Assembly: GCF_038502225.1 (NCBI RefSeq)
Contig: NC_091303.1
Coordinates: 25,014,800-25,078,799 of the forward strand
Source of the DNA: Cherax quadricarinatus
Taxonomy: Eukaryota; Arthropoda; Malacostraca; Decapoda; Parastacidae
DNA length: 64,000 nucleotides
Direction of reading: 5' to 3'
Position numbers and translations under genes: made by a program. Each line of letters opens with the position of its first letter. Within the stretch, counting starts at the first letter, position 1. Positions 10,711 to 21,171 of this stretch are shown here, piece by piece. The notes beneath the pieces are model-generated. The model saw only the letters and a list, made by a program, of their open reading frames with translations, made no database searches and was not told the origin of the DNA.

Positions 10711-12412
10711 ATAGACAGAAATGTTAAAAGCAGGTGGGGATATAGTTTTGGAGTGGTTGGTGCAATTATTTAATAAATGTATGGAAGAGGGTAAGGTACC
10801 TAGGGATTGGCAGAGAGCATGCAAAGTTCCTTTGTATAAAGGCAAAGGAGACAGAAGAGAGTGCAAAAATTATAGGGGGATAAGTCTGTTGAGTATACCT
10901 GGTAAAGTGTATGGTAGAGTTATTATTGAAAGAATTAAGAGTAAGACGGAGAATAGGATAGCAGATGAACAAGGAGGCTTTAGGAAAGGTAGGGGGTGTG
11001 TGGACCAGGTGTTTACAGTGAAAAATATAAGTGAACAGTATTTAGATAAGGCTAAAGAGGTTTTTGTGGCATTTATGGATTTGGAAAAGGCGTGTGACAG
11101 GGTGGATAGGGGGGCAATGTGACAGATGTTGCAGGTGTATGGCGTAGGAGGTAGGTTACCGAAAGCAGTGAAGAGTTTTTACGAGGATAGTGAGGCTCAA
11201 GTTAGAGTATATAGGAAAGAGGGAGATTATTTCCCAGTAAAAGTAGGCCTTAGACAAGGATGTGTGATGTCACCGTGGTTGTTTAATATATTTATAGGTG
11301 GGGTTGTAAGAGAAGTAAATACGAGGGTCTTGGCAAGAGGCGTGGAGTTAAAAGATAAAGAATCACACATAAAGTGGGAGTCATCACAGTTGCTCTTTGC
11401 TGATGACACTGTGCTCTTGGGAGATTCTGAAGAGAAGTTGCAGAGGTTGGTGGATGAATTTGGTAGGGTATGGAAAAGAGGAAAATTAAAAGTGAATACA
11501 GGAAAGAGTAAGGTTATGAGGATAACAAAAAGATTAGGTGATGAAAGATTGGATATCAGATTGGAGGGAGAGAGTATGGAGGAGGTGAATGTATTCAGAT
11601 ATTTGGGAGTGGACGTGTCAGCGGATGGGTCTATGAAAGATGAGGTGAATCATAGAGTTGATGAGGGAAAAAGGGTGAACGGTGCACTTAGGAGTAGGTG
11701 GAGACAAAGAACTTTGTCCTTGGAGGCAAAGAGGGGAATGTAAGAGAGTATAGTTTTACCAACGCTCTTATATGGGTGTGAAGCATGAGTGATGAATGTT
11801 GCAGCGAGAAGAAGGTTGGAGGCAGTGGAGATGTCATGTCTGAGGGCAATGTGTGGTGTGAATATAATGCAGAGAATTCGTAGTTTGGAAGTTAGGAGGA
11901 GGTGCGGGATTGCCAAAACTGTTGTCCAGAGTGCTGAGGAAGGGTTGTTGAGGTGGTTCGGATATGTAGAGAGAATGGAGCGAAACAGAATGACTTCAGG
12001 AGTGTATCAGTCTGTAGTGGAAGGAAGGTGGGGTAGGGGTCGGCCTAGGAAAGGTTGGAGGGAGGGGGTAAAGGAGGTTTTGTGTGCGAGGGGCTTGGAC
12101 TTCCAGCGTACATGCGTGAGTGTGTTTGATAGGAGTGAATGGAGACAAATGGTTTTTAATACTTGATATGATGTTGGAGTGTGAGCAAAGTAACATTTAT
12201 GAAGGGATTCAGGGAAACTGGCAGGCCGGGCTTGAGTCCTGGAGATGGGAAGTACAGTGCCTGCACTCTGAAGGAGGGGTGTTAATGTTGCAGTTTAAAA
12301 AATGTAGTGTAAAGCACCCTTCTGGCAAGACAGTGATGGAGTGAATGATGGTGAAAGTTTTTCTTTTTCGGGCCACCCTGCCTTGGTGGGAATCGGCCAG
12401 TGTGTTAATAAA
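10711..12412 (+). mobile_element. RTE-like LINE copy B, 5'-truncated
   Basis: This is the 3' half of the RTE-like LINE (RT plus 3' UTR), closely similar to copy E at 57369-60968. It starts abruptly inside the RT domain. It ends with the family stem-loop (CCACC loop GGTGG) and an A-rich tail at about 12412. It is flanked on both sides by inverted copies of the same retroposon tail (10556-10672 and 12430-12515). Confidence 0.9.
10721..12166 (+). pseudogene. RTE-like reverse transcriptase, copy B
   Basis: The frame runs from the pre-palm region to the native C-terminus (WRQMVFNT). It keeps GLRQGCVMSPWLFNIFIGGV and LLFADDTVLLGD. Motif A reads FMDLEKACDRVDR, with Cys where other copies have Tyr. 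Three single-base nonsense changes break it: a TGA for Trp at about 11120, a TAA near 11741 and a TGA near 11788. No frameshift is needed to align it with copy E, so it is a young but dead copy. Confidence 0.88.
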
Positions 12413-12429
12413 AAAATTATAAATACATA

Positions 12430-12640
12430 AATACAATTACATAGATTATCATACATAGCAGCATATGTGTGGAGAACCTAGGATAACCCAAAAAAAGTCA
12501 GACAGACCTATTTCCAATAGGGTCCCTGAACCATATGGTACAATGTACCATATGGTACCATTATACCATATGGTACCATTGTATGATATGGTACCACTTT
12601 ACTATATGGTACCATTGTAACATATGATAGAATGAACCAG
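12430..12640 (-). repeat. Inverted retroposon tail and ACCATATGGT palindrome tract
   Basis: 12430-12515 is the reverse complement of the tail seen at 10556-10672. It is followed by a longer tract (about 12530-12640) of diverged ACCATATGGT/GGTACCAT units. Each unit is self-complementary, so the tract could extrude or fold. Together with 10495-10672 it makes a mirror-image frame around LINE copy B. Confidence 0.7.
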
Positions 12641-12791
12641 ATGGTTCAAAACCATAGAATTCCTCTTTAGATCCACTTCCATCAGTGTCAGAACTATCAG
12701 TTAGGAAGAGGAGAGTCCCAATTCGCCTCGGAGTGAGAGTTTCCTTGCCGTGAGGCATGGTGAACAAGGTGTACTGAGACGGCATTCCCAC
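12561..12791 (-). pseudogene. Possible N-terminus of a piggyBac-like transposase
   Basis: On the minus strand, the TTAA-type terminus ending at 12975 is followed by about 180 bp of leader and then a Met-initiated frame. Its middle is rich in Ser/Asp/Glu (LFLTDSSDTDGSGSKEEFYGF). Acidic, serine-rich N-termini just inside the terminus are common in piggyBac transposases, so this may be what is left of an autonomous partner of the 1-kb TTAA elements. No catalytic domain is present. The frame ends in the palindrome tract, translated as repeats of WYHM/WYHI. Assignment is by position and composition only. Confidence 0.35.
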
Positions 12792-12814
12792 AATGTCATA
12801 CGGGTGCCCAGATT

Positions 12815-12975
12815 TTTATGTTTACTGTGCACACTGACCAAGCAGACCCATTCTGTTATATGTAGGCCTACTAGCCTTCTCGTGCTAAATTTAAGGCTGC
12901 TAGAATTTTGGCATAGTTCTATGGTTTGGACCTTGGCTTCAAAACAGTAGAACTACAGGATGAACCCTGAAAGGG
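12815..12975. mobile_element. One end of a TTAA-flanked piggyBac-like element (P6)
   Basis: About 160 bp match the right end of the 1-kb TTAA elements and finish in ACCCTGAAAGGG followed by TTAA (12976-12979). The next bases, 'gtaaggagaggctgta', are the terminus of the MITE family seen whole at 50033-51402. So this copy used the same TTAA inside that MITE's terminus as the copy at 50051. Confidence 0.75.
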
Positions 12976-13082
12976 TTAAGTAAGGAGAGGCTGTATTGCT
13001 ATAGTCAATTTATCTCCATTTGAGAAATGTGGTTATTTTTCTTTATAAAAGGAATGGGTGATGCAAATTCGCTAACAAGGTA

Positions 13083-13270
13083 TTGGCCAAGGCATTGGTC
13101 AAATTCTTGGTCAAGGTACTGGTCAAAATTTTGGTCAAGGTATTGGCCCAGGTATTAGCCAAGGTCTTGGTCAAGGTATCAATGAAATCCTCGGTCAAGG
13201 TATTAGCCAAGGTATCAATTGAATTCTTGGTCATGGTATTACCCAAGGTCTTAATTAAGGTATTGGAAGA
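13083..13270. repeat. 12-bp minisatellite (CAAGGTATTGGT type)
   Basis: About sixteen diverged 12-bp units are open in both directions: plus-strand Leu/Val/Lys repeats and minus-strand Asn/Thr/Leu repeats. Because the unit is a multiple of three, long frames appear without being evidence of a gene. Nothing else is recognisable in 12980-13400. Confidence 0.8.
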
Positions 13271-13742
13271 ATTCTCATTGACAGTCAGCCTCTTACGAAG
13301 AAATTTATCTACAGTAGGCATCATAAACATGCACCCACATTAACTAATCACACAGATAATGAGAACGTACAAAACAATATATTGTTTTAATAATAAAATA
13401 CTGAAATATGTATGGATTACTCACCTAATCAAGTATTTCCATAAGATTTCCCTGCCTCTTGATGCACTCCTTATGTCTCTTAGGCACTGATAAGCTATAT
13501 TATGGAGGACAGAGGAGTCAATACCCTCTCACATTTGCTCAGTGGAACTCGAGTTTGGATATAGAAGACACGTTCATGCAACAAGGCTTACGCTTAATAT
13601 GGTTCCACTTGTTTTCACTGGATTAAAGTTCAGTAAGTTACCAGGCCAGTCAGGAAAGAATGATATATCACAAACATGTAGCCAATCTTCCATGTTTTTG
13701 GCAGTATAGAGAAGGGTACCATCTTGCATGCAAAAGTTGCTA

Positions 13743-16053
13743 CACTGGACCCTTGGTATTCGATGTCATCGGCATTCGATAAATCCGGTATTCGATGCAT
13801 TATATCGCAAAAATTTTGCCTCGGTATCCGATCGGAAACCCTGTATTCGATACAATTCATATGAGACGTGTCCACGTGTGGCCTGAACTGCCCCGTGTGT
13901 GCCAGTGTTTACAAGCCAGCCAGTGTGCGCGCGTCTAAGGATACATTCGGTACATTCCATATTATCCATATTATCACTGTTTTTGGTGCTTCTTTCTGCA
14001 AAATAAGTCACCATGGGCCCCAAGAAAGCTTCTAGTGCCAACCCTTCGAGAAAAAAGGCGCTAATGACTATTGAAATGAAGAAAGAGCTAATTGCAAAGT
14101 ACGAAAGCGGAGTGCGTGTGTCGGAGCTGGTCAGGCTGTATAATAAACCCCAATCAACCATCTCTACTATAGCGACCAGGAAAATGGCAATCAAGGAAGC
14201 TGTTCTTGCAAAAGGTGCAACTGTGATTACGAAACAGCGACCACAAGTGTACGAAAATGTTGAGAGACTGTTATTGGTGTGGATAAATGAAAAACAGATA
14301 GCAGGAGATAGCATCTCTCAAGCGATCATTTATGAAAAGGTTAGGCAGTTGCATGACGATTTGGTAAAGAAATTGCCTGCAACTAGTGCTGATGTGAGTG
14401 AATTTAAGGCCAGCAAAGGTTGGTTTGAAAGATTTAAGAATCGTAGTCGCATACACAGTGTGGTAAGGCATGGTGAGGCTGCCAGTTCAGACCAAAAAGC
14501 AGGTGAAAAATATGTGAAGGAATTCAAGGATTACATAGACAGTGAAGACTTGAAACCTGAACAAGTGTTTAATTGCGACGAAACAGGCCTGTTTTGGAAG
14601 AAAATGCCAAGCAAGACCTACATTACTCAGGAGGAAAAGGCACTCCCAGGACATAAGCCTATGAAAGACAGGCTTACTCTTCTCATGTGTGCCAATGCTA
14701 GTGGTGATTGCAAAGTGAAGCCTTTATTAGTGTATCACTCTGAAACTCCCAGAGTGTTCAGGAAAAACAATGTACTCAAGGCTAATTTGTGTGTGATGTG
14801 GAGAGCAAACAGTAAGGCATGGGTCACTAGGGACTTTTTCTATGACTAGTTACACAATGCATTTGCCCCCAGTGAAAAATTACCTAATTGAAAAGAAATT
14901 AGACCTTAAGTGCCTCCTGGTATTAGACAATGCCCCTGGTCATCCTACAGACTTGGCAGAGTAACTTTCTAGGGACATGAGCTTCATTATGGTCAAGTTT
15001 TTGCCTCCTAATACCATTCCTCTCCTGCAGTCCATGGACCAGCAGGTCATTTCCAACTTCAAGAAACTGTACACAAAAGCTATGTTTCAAAAGTGCTTTA
15101 TAGTGACCACAGAAGCTCAACTGACTCTAAAAGAGTTTTGGAAGGATCACTCTAATATTCTCAATTGTATAAACCTTATAGGTACAGCTTGGGAGGGAGT
15201 GACTAAGAGGACCTTGAACTCTGCTTGGAAAAAACTGTGGCCAGAATGTGTAGACAAAAGGGATTTTGAAGGATTTGAGGCTAACCCTGAGAATCCTATG
15301 CCAGTTGAGGAATCCATTGTGTCATTGGGAAAGTCCTTGGGGTTAGAGGTTAGTGGGGAGGATGTGGAAGAGTTGGTGGAGGAGGACAATGAAGAACTAA
15401 CCACTGATGAGCTGATAGATCATCTTCAACAGCAAGAGGCCCCACTTGAGGAAACTGCTTCAGAGGAGGGGATAGAGAAATTGAAGAAGTTGCCTACTTC
15501 AAAGATTAAGGAAATGTGTGCAATGTGGCTTAAAGTGCAAACCTTTTTTGATGACAATCACCCTAACACAGCTATTGCAAGCCGTGCTGGTGACTATTAC
15601 ACTGACAATGTTGTGAAACACTTTAGGAATGTCATAAAGGAACGGGAGGTACAGGCTACTATGGACAGATATGTTGTGCGACAGAAATCCAGTGACTCTC
15701 AAGCTGGTCCTAGTGGCATTAAAAGAAGAAGGGAAGTAACCCCGGAAAAGGACTTGCTACCTCAAGTCCTAATGGAAGGGGATTCCCCTTCTAAACACTA
15801 GCACCTCTCTCCTCCTCCCATCCCATCAATCATCACCAGATCTTCATTAAAGGCAAGTGTCAATTATTTTATTGTTATTGTAATTATTCTATTGCATTAA
15901 ACTTAATATTTCATGTAGTAAAATTTTTTTTTTCATACTTTTGGGTGTCTTGTACGGATTAATTTGATGAGGAAAATTGATTCGGTTTTCGATATTTTCG
16001 GTATTCGATGAGCTCTCACGAACGGATTAATATCGAATACCAGGGGTCCACTG
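13743..16053 (+). mobile_element. Tigger/pogo-like DNA transposon T1 (2.3 kb)
   Basis: The element is flanked by TA (13741-13742 and 16054-16055) and has termini CACTGGACCCTT and the complementary AGGGGTCCACTG. Five 10-bp iterons of GGTATTCGAT type lie at 13755, 13771, 13787, 13823 and 13842. The right end has one direct and two inverted iterons. Between them is a broken transposase (14013-15801). It inserted into a Tc1-like remnant. Confidence 0.9.
14013..15801 (+). pseudogene. Tigger-type (CENP-B-like) DDD transposase, T1
   Basis: The start at 14013 has the context 'caccATGGGCCCC', shared by all Tigger copies here. The order is an N-terminal helix-turn-helix (MKKELIAKYESGVRVSELVR), a CENP-B-type second HTH (SKGWFERFKNRS), then the catalytic core with Asp blocks FNCDETGLFWKK, LVLDNAPGHPTD and SMDQQVISNFKK. 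An acidic region and a basic C-terminus follow. A Trp-to-TAG stop at about 14848, a 2-bp deletion near 14870 and a stop near 14962 kill it. The aligned length matches the intact 595-residue copy at 35779-37566. Confidence 0.9.
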
Positions 16054-16167
16054 TATTTCACTTCTCAAAATTGTCAGGCAATTAGTCTTCTAAAAGTGTA
16101 CTTATGCATGTGCATATTGATGACAGATATTGTACATAGTATACTTGTCAATATACAGTACTTCTCT

Positions 16168-16268
16168 TCCCTTAACACTCTAACCATCTCCCAGCAAGGT
16201 AGGGTGACCAGAAAAAGAAATACTTTCGCCACCATTCACTCCATCAGTCTTGCCAGAGGCAAGATTTA
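16168..16268 (-). repeat. RTE-like LINE 3' tail fragment
   Basis: About 100 bp match the reverse complement of the LINE 3' end, including the 'gatggagtgaatg' block and a diverged stem-loop. It is severely 5'-truncated and lies in the intron downstream of LRP1 exon 16579-16781. Confidence 0.7.
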
Positions 16269-16477
16269 AATGAAGTATGCACTTACCTCTGCTTTACTAA
16301 ATGTTCCCAATAATTCTTATTATTATTATTACTGTAATATTTCCTTTTTAATTTAGGATGCCTAATCTGAGACCAATGATCCTAACATTACATATAAAAA
16401 CTGACAACTCATCTACCAATTATCACCTCTCTTGCAATAGTAATTTTCTGGGCAAATGTATTCATTCATAACCAAAT

Positions 16478-16535
16478 GCCAAGCACATTGGTAACACTTC
16501 TGACTCAACCTGAAGACCCAGGTTCAGTCCTAAGC
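16478..16535 (+). repeat. tRNA-derived SINE-like fragment
   Basis: The sequence has an A-box-like stretch (TTGGTAACACTTCTGACTC) and, 20-odd bases on, a B-box-like GGTTCAGTCC, at the spacing of a tRNA gene. The acceptor stem does not pair convincingly, so it is read as a degenerate tRNA-related SINE head, not a functional tRNA. Confidence 0.4.
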
Positions 16536-16578
16536 AATGATGCCCAAACCATTAACAAATAACATGACATTAGCTTAC

Positions 16579-16781
16579 CACTTCCGGCTGACCACCCTTT
16601 TCCAGTTTTACAATCTGCTTGACTTTCATATCCGACCAAAAGAGGGTGCCATTTTTCATATCAGAGGCCGTTGCAACAACATTTTCCACCAATACTGGTA
16701 CTCGCTCTAAGTTTCGCTGGTGTAGGTCAGCTATCAAGATGCTACGGCGATTGCTCATTACCAGGAAAGCCTGTGATCGAT
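16579..16781 (-). CDS. LRP1: LRP1 exon: start of a YWTD beta-propeller
   Basis: This 203-bp exon has acceptor 'ttgctgtag' on its 5' side (16782-16790) and donor 'gtaagc' after 16579. It encodes [17 protein letters not shown], then [18 protein letters not shown], the opening blades of a six-bladed YWTD propeller right after an EGF pair. The blade motif reads LFWSD here. The SNR..I...DLH pattern matches the propeller following cluster II in vertebrate LRP1. Phase joins with the upstream exon at 20687-20876 (last base of that exon plus AT here gives Asn). YWTD propellers in this family sit on the extracellular side and support ligand release. The downstream exons lie outside the window. Confidence 0.88.
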
Positions 16782-16790
16782 CTACAGCAA

Positions 16791-18190
16791 GAGAAAACAA
16801 ATATTAAGTGCTAGAGTGACAGAGTGAGGAAGAATGGTAACTTTAATAAATGGTAAGTCCTTACCATTCATTAAAGTTACAATCAATGGGAAATAACAGG
16901 TCCAGGACCAAAGATTGCAGGACTCCTAAATATGGAGGAGAACTCCTAGATAAGCTTTAAAGTCCATAAAGAAAAAAACTGAGTGAAAGTGTGGGAGAGA
17001 AAGCTATAGAATGAGTGAGAGGACAGGCAAGTGAGTGATCACCATTTGAAAATATAGGGCCCTTTCCACAAGCAATTTTTGGTGCAGTCAATAGTGATGG
17101 CTGCTTGATCCAAGTGTGATACTGGTGCCTAATGAATTTAATGCACAAAGTCTCCCAATTTACCATCACAATAACAGTTAATGATTTATGATAATAAAAT
17201 AATACTTAGTTTTGAACTCTTAACATGAGTTTATCTTTATACCAATTACAGCAATAAAGTCAAAGTCATTCTTGATTACCATCCCACTGATTCTCATGAA
17301 TGAACTAATCCAATAAACAAAAAAGCATGAGTATGGCCTTACAACCTAACCAAAAAATAATTATACTTATAGTTACAAGATACGGAATTTATAATAAGCC
17401 TTGAGTAATAAATGGTCTGATAAGCTGAAGAAAATAACTACCATGCCAAAGTACAAAAGGTGGGCAACCATTTGTGCCTAAAAATGAAGCAAGAGAAAGA
17501 CTCTGTATATTTCAGTTTTAGTCAGAGACTCTCCGAACATCTGCTGAAGAGGATCTCTAACTGAAGCCAAAATAAAGATTTCTCATACTAGTTGTTTCAT
17601 TTTTTAGTTTAAGTAGTTTCTCACCATTCACTAGTTAATATTTATGAGTTCTGGGCATGTGTGAATAAGAGTAGCCAAGAAATCACCAAGAATCAGCTCA
17701 ACAGTTGCCAAAATGTTATTTTTACAGGCCAAGGAAGACACAAATATTTAAGTAGATATGCCACCCTGCTTCAGTGGGATACAGCCAGTTTGTTGAAAGA
17801 AGAAGAATGTCATTGAGGAGGTAGTATTACAGTTTCTAATTTGATTTAAGCTTGTTTCCAAAGCATAACTACCATATATCCTCACTGACTTCATGTGAAA
17901 ATCCAACTGGATTGCAAATAGTTGTCTAAATGAAAGAGCTATATGGTGTAATATAACTCAGTCTGTGGTAGTGCTCAAGAGCAAGCAACTTGTCAACTAC
18001 TAAATACCGTAACCATTCATGCTTTGTGGACAGTCAAATAATGCATAACAAATAAATGCAACTGAATACTAACAACAATATACATGGGAATTGTTTCTTA
18101 ATACAGTACTAAACAGAACTTAAAATAAAGAATGACAGCCATTTTCAACTACAACTAAGTGATACCATAGGATACAGCAATGGAGTATGT
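16791..18190. other. LRP1 intron sequence, nothing recognised
   Basis: There is no gene and no convincing repeat except a short plus-strand LINE/SIDE 3' tail at about 17757-17806 (CCACC loop GGTGG then GTTGAAAGAAG). The composition is AT-rich and only short frames occur. Confidence 0.6.
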
Positions 18191-18191
18191 C

Positions 18192-18658
18192 ATTTTATTT
18201 TTATCTCAACAGTCATCTCCCATAAAGCAGGATGACCCCAAAAAGAGGGAAAGCACATTCACCATCATTCATTCAATTGTTGTTTTGTCAGAAGTGTGCT
18301 GACATAATGCAGATTACTTTCCAACTGCAACATACTAACCTCTCCTTCAGACAGCAGCTCCTGTCCTTTCCACCTCCAGAACTCAAGTTCAGTTAAATAG
18401 TTTCTCCTGAATCCCTTCATAAATATTACCTTGCTCACATTCCAACAGCATATCCATTAAAAGTCACTTATCTCAATTCACTCTTATTTAACATATTCAC
18501 CTAAGCCTGCTGGATGCTCAAGCCCTTAAAACTGAAGCCTCCAATTTGCCCTTCCCCTCCAACCATTCCTGGAATGACTGTCTTCCACCATAGATTTATA
18601 CACCCTCTTTGTCATCCCATCCATCTCCATCCTCTCAAAATGCCCAAATCAAGTTATT
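18192..18658 (-). mobile_element. Old RTE-like LINE 3' fragment
   Basis: This is the reverse complement of the LINE C-terminus and 3' UTR, strongly diverged. The tail-like block, the 'ccagaactcaag' block and the end of the RT C-terminus are recognisable. No usable frame survives. It abuts the next LINE copy at 18666. Confidence 0.75.
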
Positions 18659-18665
18659 ACATCTT

Positions 18666-19600
18666 TTTTTTTTTTTAACAAGTCTGCCGTCTCCCACCAA
18701 GGCAGGGTGACCCAAAAAGAAAGAAAATCCCCAGAAAGAAAATATTTTCATCATCATTCAACACTATCACCTCACTCATACATAATCACTGTCTTTGCAC
18801 AGGCACTGAGATATGACAGTTTAGAAGTCCCTCCAACTATCAATATCCCAAACCCCTCCTTGAAAGTGCAGGCATTGTGCTTCCCATTTCCAGGACTCAA
18901 GTCCAGCTAACCAGTTTCCCTGAATCCCTTCACTAAATCCCTGCTCACACTCCAACAGCTTGTCAGGTCCCAAAAACCATTCATCTCCATTCACTCCTAT
19001 CTAACATACTCACACACGCTTGCTGGAAGTCCAAGCCACTCGCCCACAAAACCTCCTTTACCCCCTCCCTCCAACCTTTTCGAGGACAACCCCTACCTCT
19101 CCTTCCTTCCCCTACAGATTTATTTGCTCTCCAAGCCATTCTACTTTGATCCATTCTCTCTAAATCAATAAACCATCTAAACAACCCCTCTTCAGCCCTC
19201 TGATTATTACTTTTAGTAACTCCACACCTCCTCCTAATTTCCACACTCCAAATATTTACACCACACATTGCCCTTAGATACGACATCTCCACTGCCTCCA
19301 GCTCCCTCCTCACTGCAGCATTTACAACCCAAGCTTCACACCCATATAAGTGTGTTAGTACCATTATACTTTCATACATTCCCTTCTTTGCCTCCATAAA
19401 TAATTTTTTTGTCTCCACAGATACCTCAATGCACCACTCACCTTTTTTTCTTCATCAATTCTATGGTTAATCTCATCCTTCATAAACCCATCCGCTGACA
19501 AGTCAACTCCCAAATACTATTTGAAAAATTCACTTCTTCCACATTCTCTCTCTCCAATTTTATAATCTTATAATCCTCTTATAATCACCAATTTCTAGCT
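18666..19600 (-). mobile_element. RTE-like LINE 3' fragment, with C-terminal RT frame
   Basis: A poly-T start (the tail on the minus strand) is followed by the stem-loop, a 3' UTR of the same subfamily as copies A and C, and a 145-codon frame at 19418-18981. That frame encodes the C-terminal LINE region (AVEMSYLRAMCGVN and WREGVKEVLWASGLDFQ). The copy is 5'-truncated near 19600. The frame has lost a few codons relative to other copies. Confidence 0.85.
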
Positions 19601-19787
19601 ACAGGAGCAGAACTAAGCTCAAGGTGTCCTATCTTGGTATTTAATTTAGCATATTTCTTTTTAATTTTCCAATAGTTATGGCACTTACTACCTACTCTCA
19701 TAACTCATTTCACTGCTCTATTACTATTTGTTAAGGAGATATTTCTAATATTATTTGGATCCTCCTCATACCTAGCATGAGCAAGAC

Positions 19788-19792
<5 letters not shown>

Positions 19793-19877
<85 letters not shown>

Positions 19878-20040
19878 TACATATATACATATATACATAT
19901 ATACATATATACATATATACATATATACATATATACATACATATATACATACATATATACATACATATATACATACATATATACATACATACATACATAC
20001 ATACATACATACATACATACATACATACATACATACATAC
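19793..20040. repeat. Compound microsatellite: GATA, TA, ACATAT and ACATAC tracts
   Basis: Consecutive blocks of (GATA)n, (TA)n, (TATATACA)n and (ACATAC)n cover about 250 bp. The long tyrosine/methionine/cysteine frames here are simple-repeat artefacts. Confidence 0.97.
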
Positions 20041-20041
20041 A

Positions 20042-20242
20042 CAGTGGACCCCCGGTTAACGATATTTTTTCACTCCAGAAGTATGTTCAGGTGCCAGTAC
20101 TGACCGAATTTGTTCCCATAAGGAATATTGTGAAGTAGATTAGTCCATTTCAGACCCCCAAACATACACGTACAAACGCACTTACATAAATACACTTACA
20201 TAATTGGTCGCATTCGGAGGTGATCGTTATGGGGGTCCACTG
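20042..20242. mobile_element. Tigger-type MITE M2 (about 200 bp), copy a
   Basis: The termini are CAGTGGACCCCC and GGGGGTCCACTG, the same as the Tigger transposons here. Nearly the same sequence recurs at 35072-35274. Inner sequence resembles Tigger right ends (12-bp terminus, 10-bp iteron GGTTAACGAT, 22-bp spacer), so it looks like two right ends joined. It sits at the edge of the microsatellite. Confidence 0.88.
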
Positions 20243-20686
20243 TATATATATAAATATTTTTTTTTTTTTTTAACAAGTTGGCCGTCTCCCACCGAGGCTT
20301 AAGTAGAAAAACTAGAAAAAGATATATATGCTACTCTTGCAGAGAGCAGCAGATAGGTCAGAATACAGACCAATTAAAAGAAAACATGTTTTTCCTACCA
20401 ATATAGTTCATCACTACATTCCGGTTTTGAATAATAAGTTTAACACTTTTTGCTGAATATCATCATTAATAACCTATATATATTACATGTGGTAAGCAAA
20501 AACAATGTATTCCAGCTGATACAACTCAACATTATCTTCAGTTCATAATGAAATATACCTACCTCAGGAACACTGCTTTTAATCATTTTTAAACCTATTT
20601 TTTATTTTATGTTATTTGATGGAATTTCACCCACGTGTAAAAGAGTCAACATTCCAAATTCTAATATAAAAACATGATGAACTTAC
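20243..20686. other. Intron sequence with a short LINE tail; otherwise nothing seen
   Basis: A minus-strand LINE/SIDE 3' tail with a poly-T run lies at about 20258-20300. The remaining sequence up to the LRP1 exon at 20687 shows no recognisable feature. Confidence 0.55.
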
Positions 20687-20876
20687 TTAATGCTTTACAA
20701 GTTGCCTTATTAAAATCTAACAAGTATCCTTTAGCACATGAGCAAATGTATGAGCCTTTCTTGTTTACACATGTCTGAGAGCAGATGCCTGGAGGATCAC
20801 ATTCGTTGATGTCTTCACACTCCGTATCACTTCCCTCCTTAATTCGTTCACCTTTATTACATATACACTGACGACC
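20687..20876 (-). CDS. LRP1: LRP1 exon: EGF-like pair
   Basis: This 190-bp exon has acceptor 'aatttttcag' above 20876 and donor 'gtaagt' below 20687. It encodes the C-terminal half of one EGF-like module (GRQCICNKGERIKEG), then a calcium-binding-type EGF beginning DINECDPPGICSQTC, with six cysteines, ending YLLDFNKATC. The first module is completed by the upstream exon 26710-26887 (phase 0 junction giving TPN-GRQ). In vertebrate LRP1 an EGF pair likewise separates cluster II from the next YWTD propeller. Confidence 0.92.
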
Positions 20877-21171
20877 CTGAAAAATTTTCAGATGCTTGTT
20901 ACAAAAAGAGAAAAATACAGCGAAAATTTACTTATTTTATTCATGACATTCCTAAAACATTACTTACAAATGATGAGATTCAAGTGATAGAGTTTTTAAT
21001 GTTAAAATTCTGTAAAGGTTTATAGAAAAGCAAGTTAGCTCTGGCTTGATAAATACAGTACACTGAAATGTGCATATCAGGACAGTATGAGTCCAACATG
21101 ACATGTTTTTTCATTTTACCTAACTGAAAGAGTTGTTATAAACATTTAATGAGATGGTATGTGCTTACTAT
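20877..21171. other. LRP1 intron, nothing recognised
   Basis: AT-rich sequence between the EGF exon and the old LINE copy F. No frame or repeat was recognised. Confidence 0.5.

Larger units (their letters stand above)
13400..16100 (-). pseudogene. Tc1/mariner transposase C-terminal remnant, split by a Tigger
   Basis: Minus-strand frames in 13740-13400, together with 16100-16056 on the other side of the Tigger insertion, give recognisable Tc1-type blocks: CMQDGTLLYTAKN (QDG Asp block), DISFFPDWPGNLLNFNP (usual DWPGNSPDLNP) and a KRHKECIKRQG-type C-terminus. The usual glutamate block after the DLNP motif is degraded. Frameshifts and stops are frequent, so this is an old fossil. Its TA is the target of the Tigger at 13743. 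Confidence 0.6.

Noticed and set aside
13043..13343. Frames of about 85-95 codons on both strands with regular Leu/Val/Lys or Thr/Leu/Asn repeats
   Set aside because: Produced by a 12-bp minisatellite that is open in both directions; no start context or homology recognised.
16478..16535. Functional tRNA gene
   Set aside because: A- and B-box-like motifs exist but the acceptor and anticodon stems do not pair; treated as a SINE-like remnant.
19705..20042. Long Tyr/Met/Cys/Ile frames of about 90-110 codons on the minus strand
   Set aside because: They are translations of ATAC/ATAT microsatellites in all frames and carry no domain.
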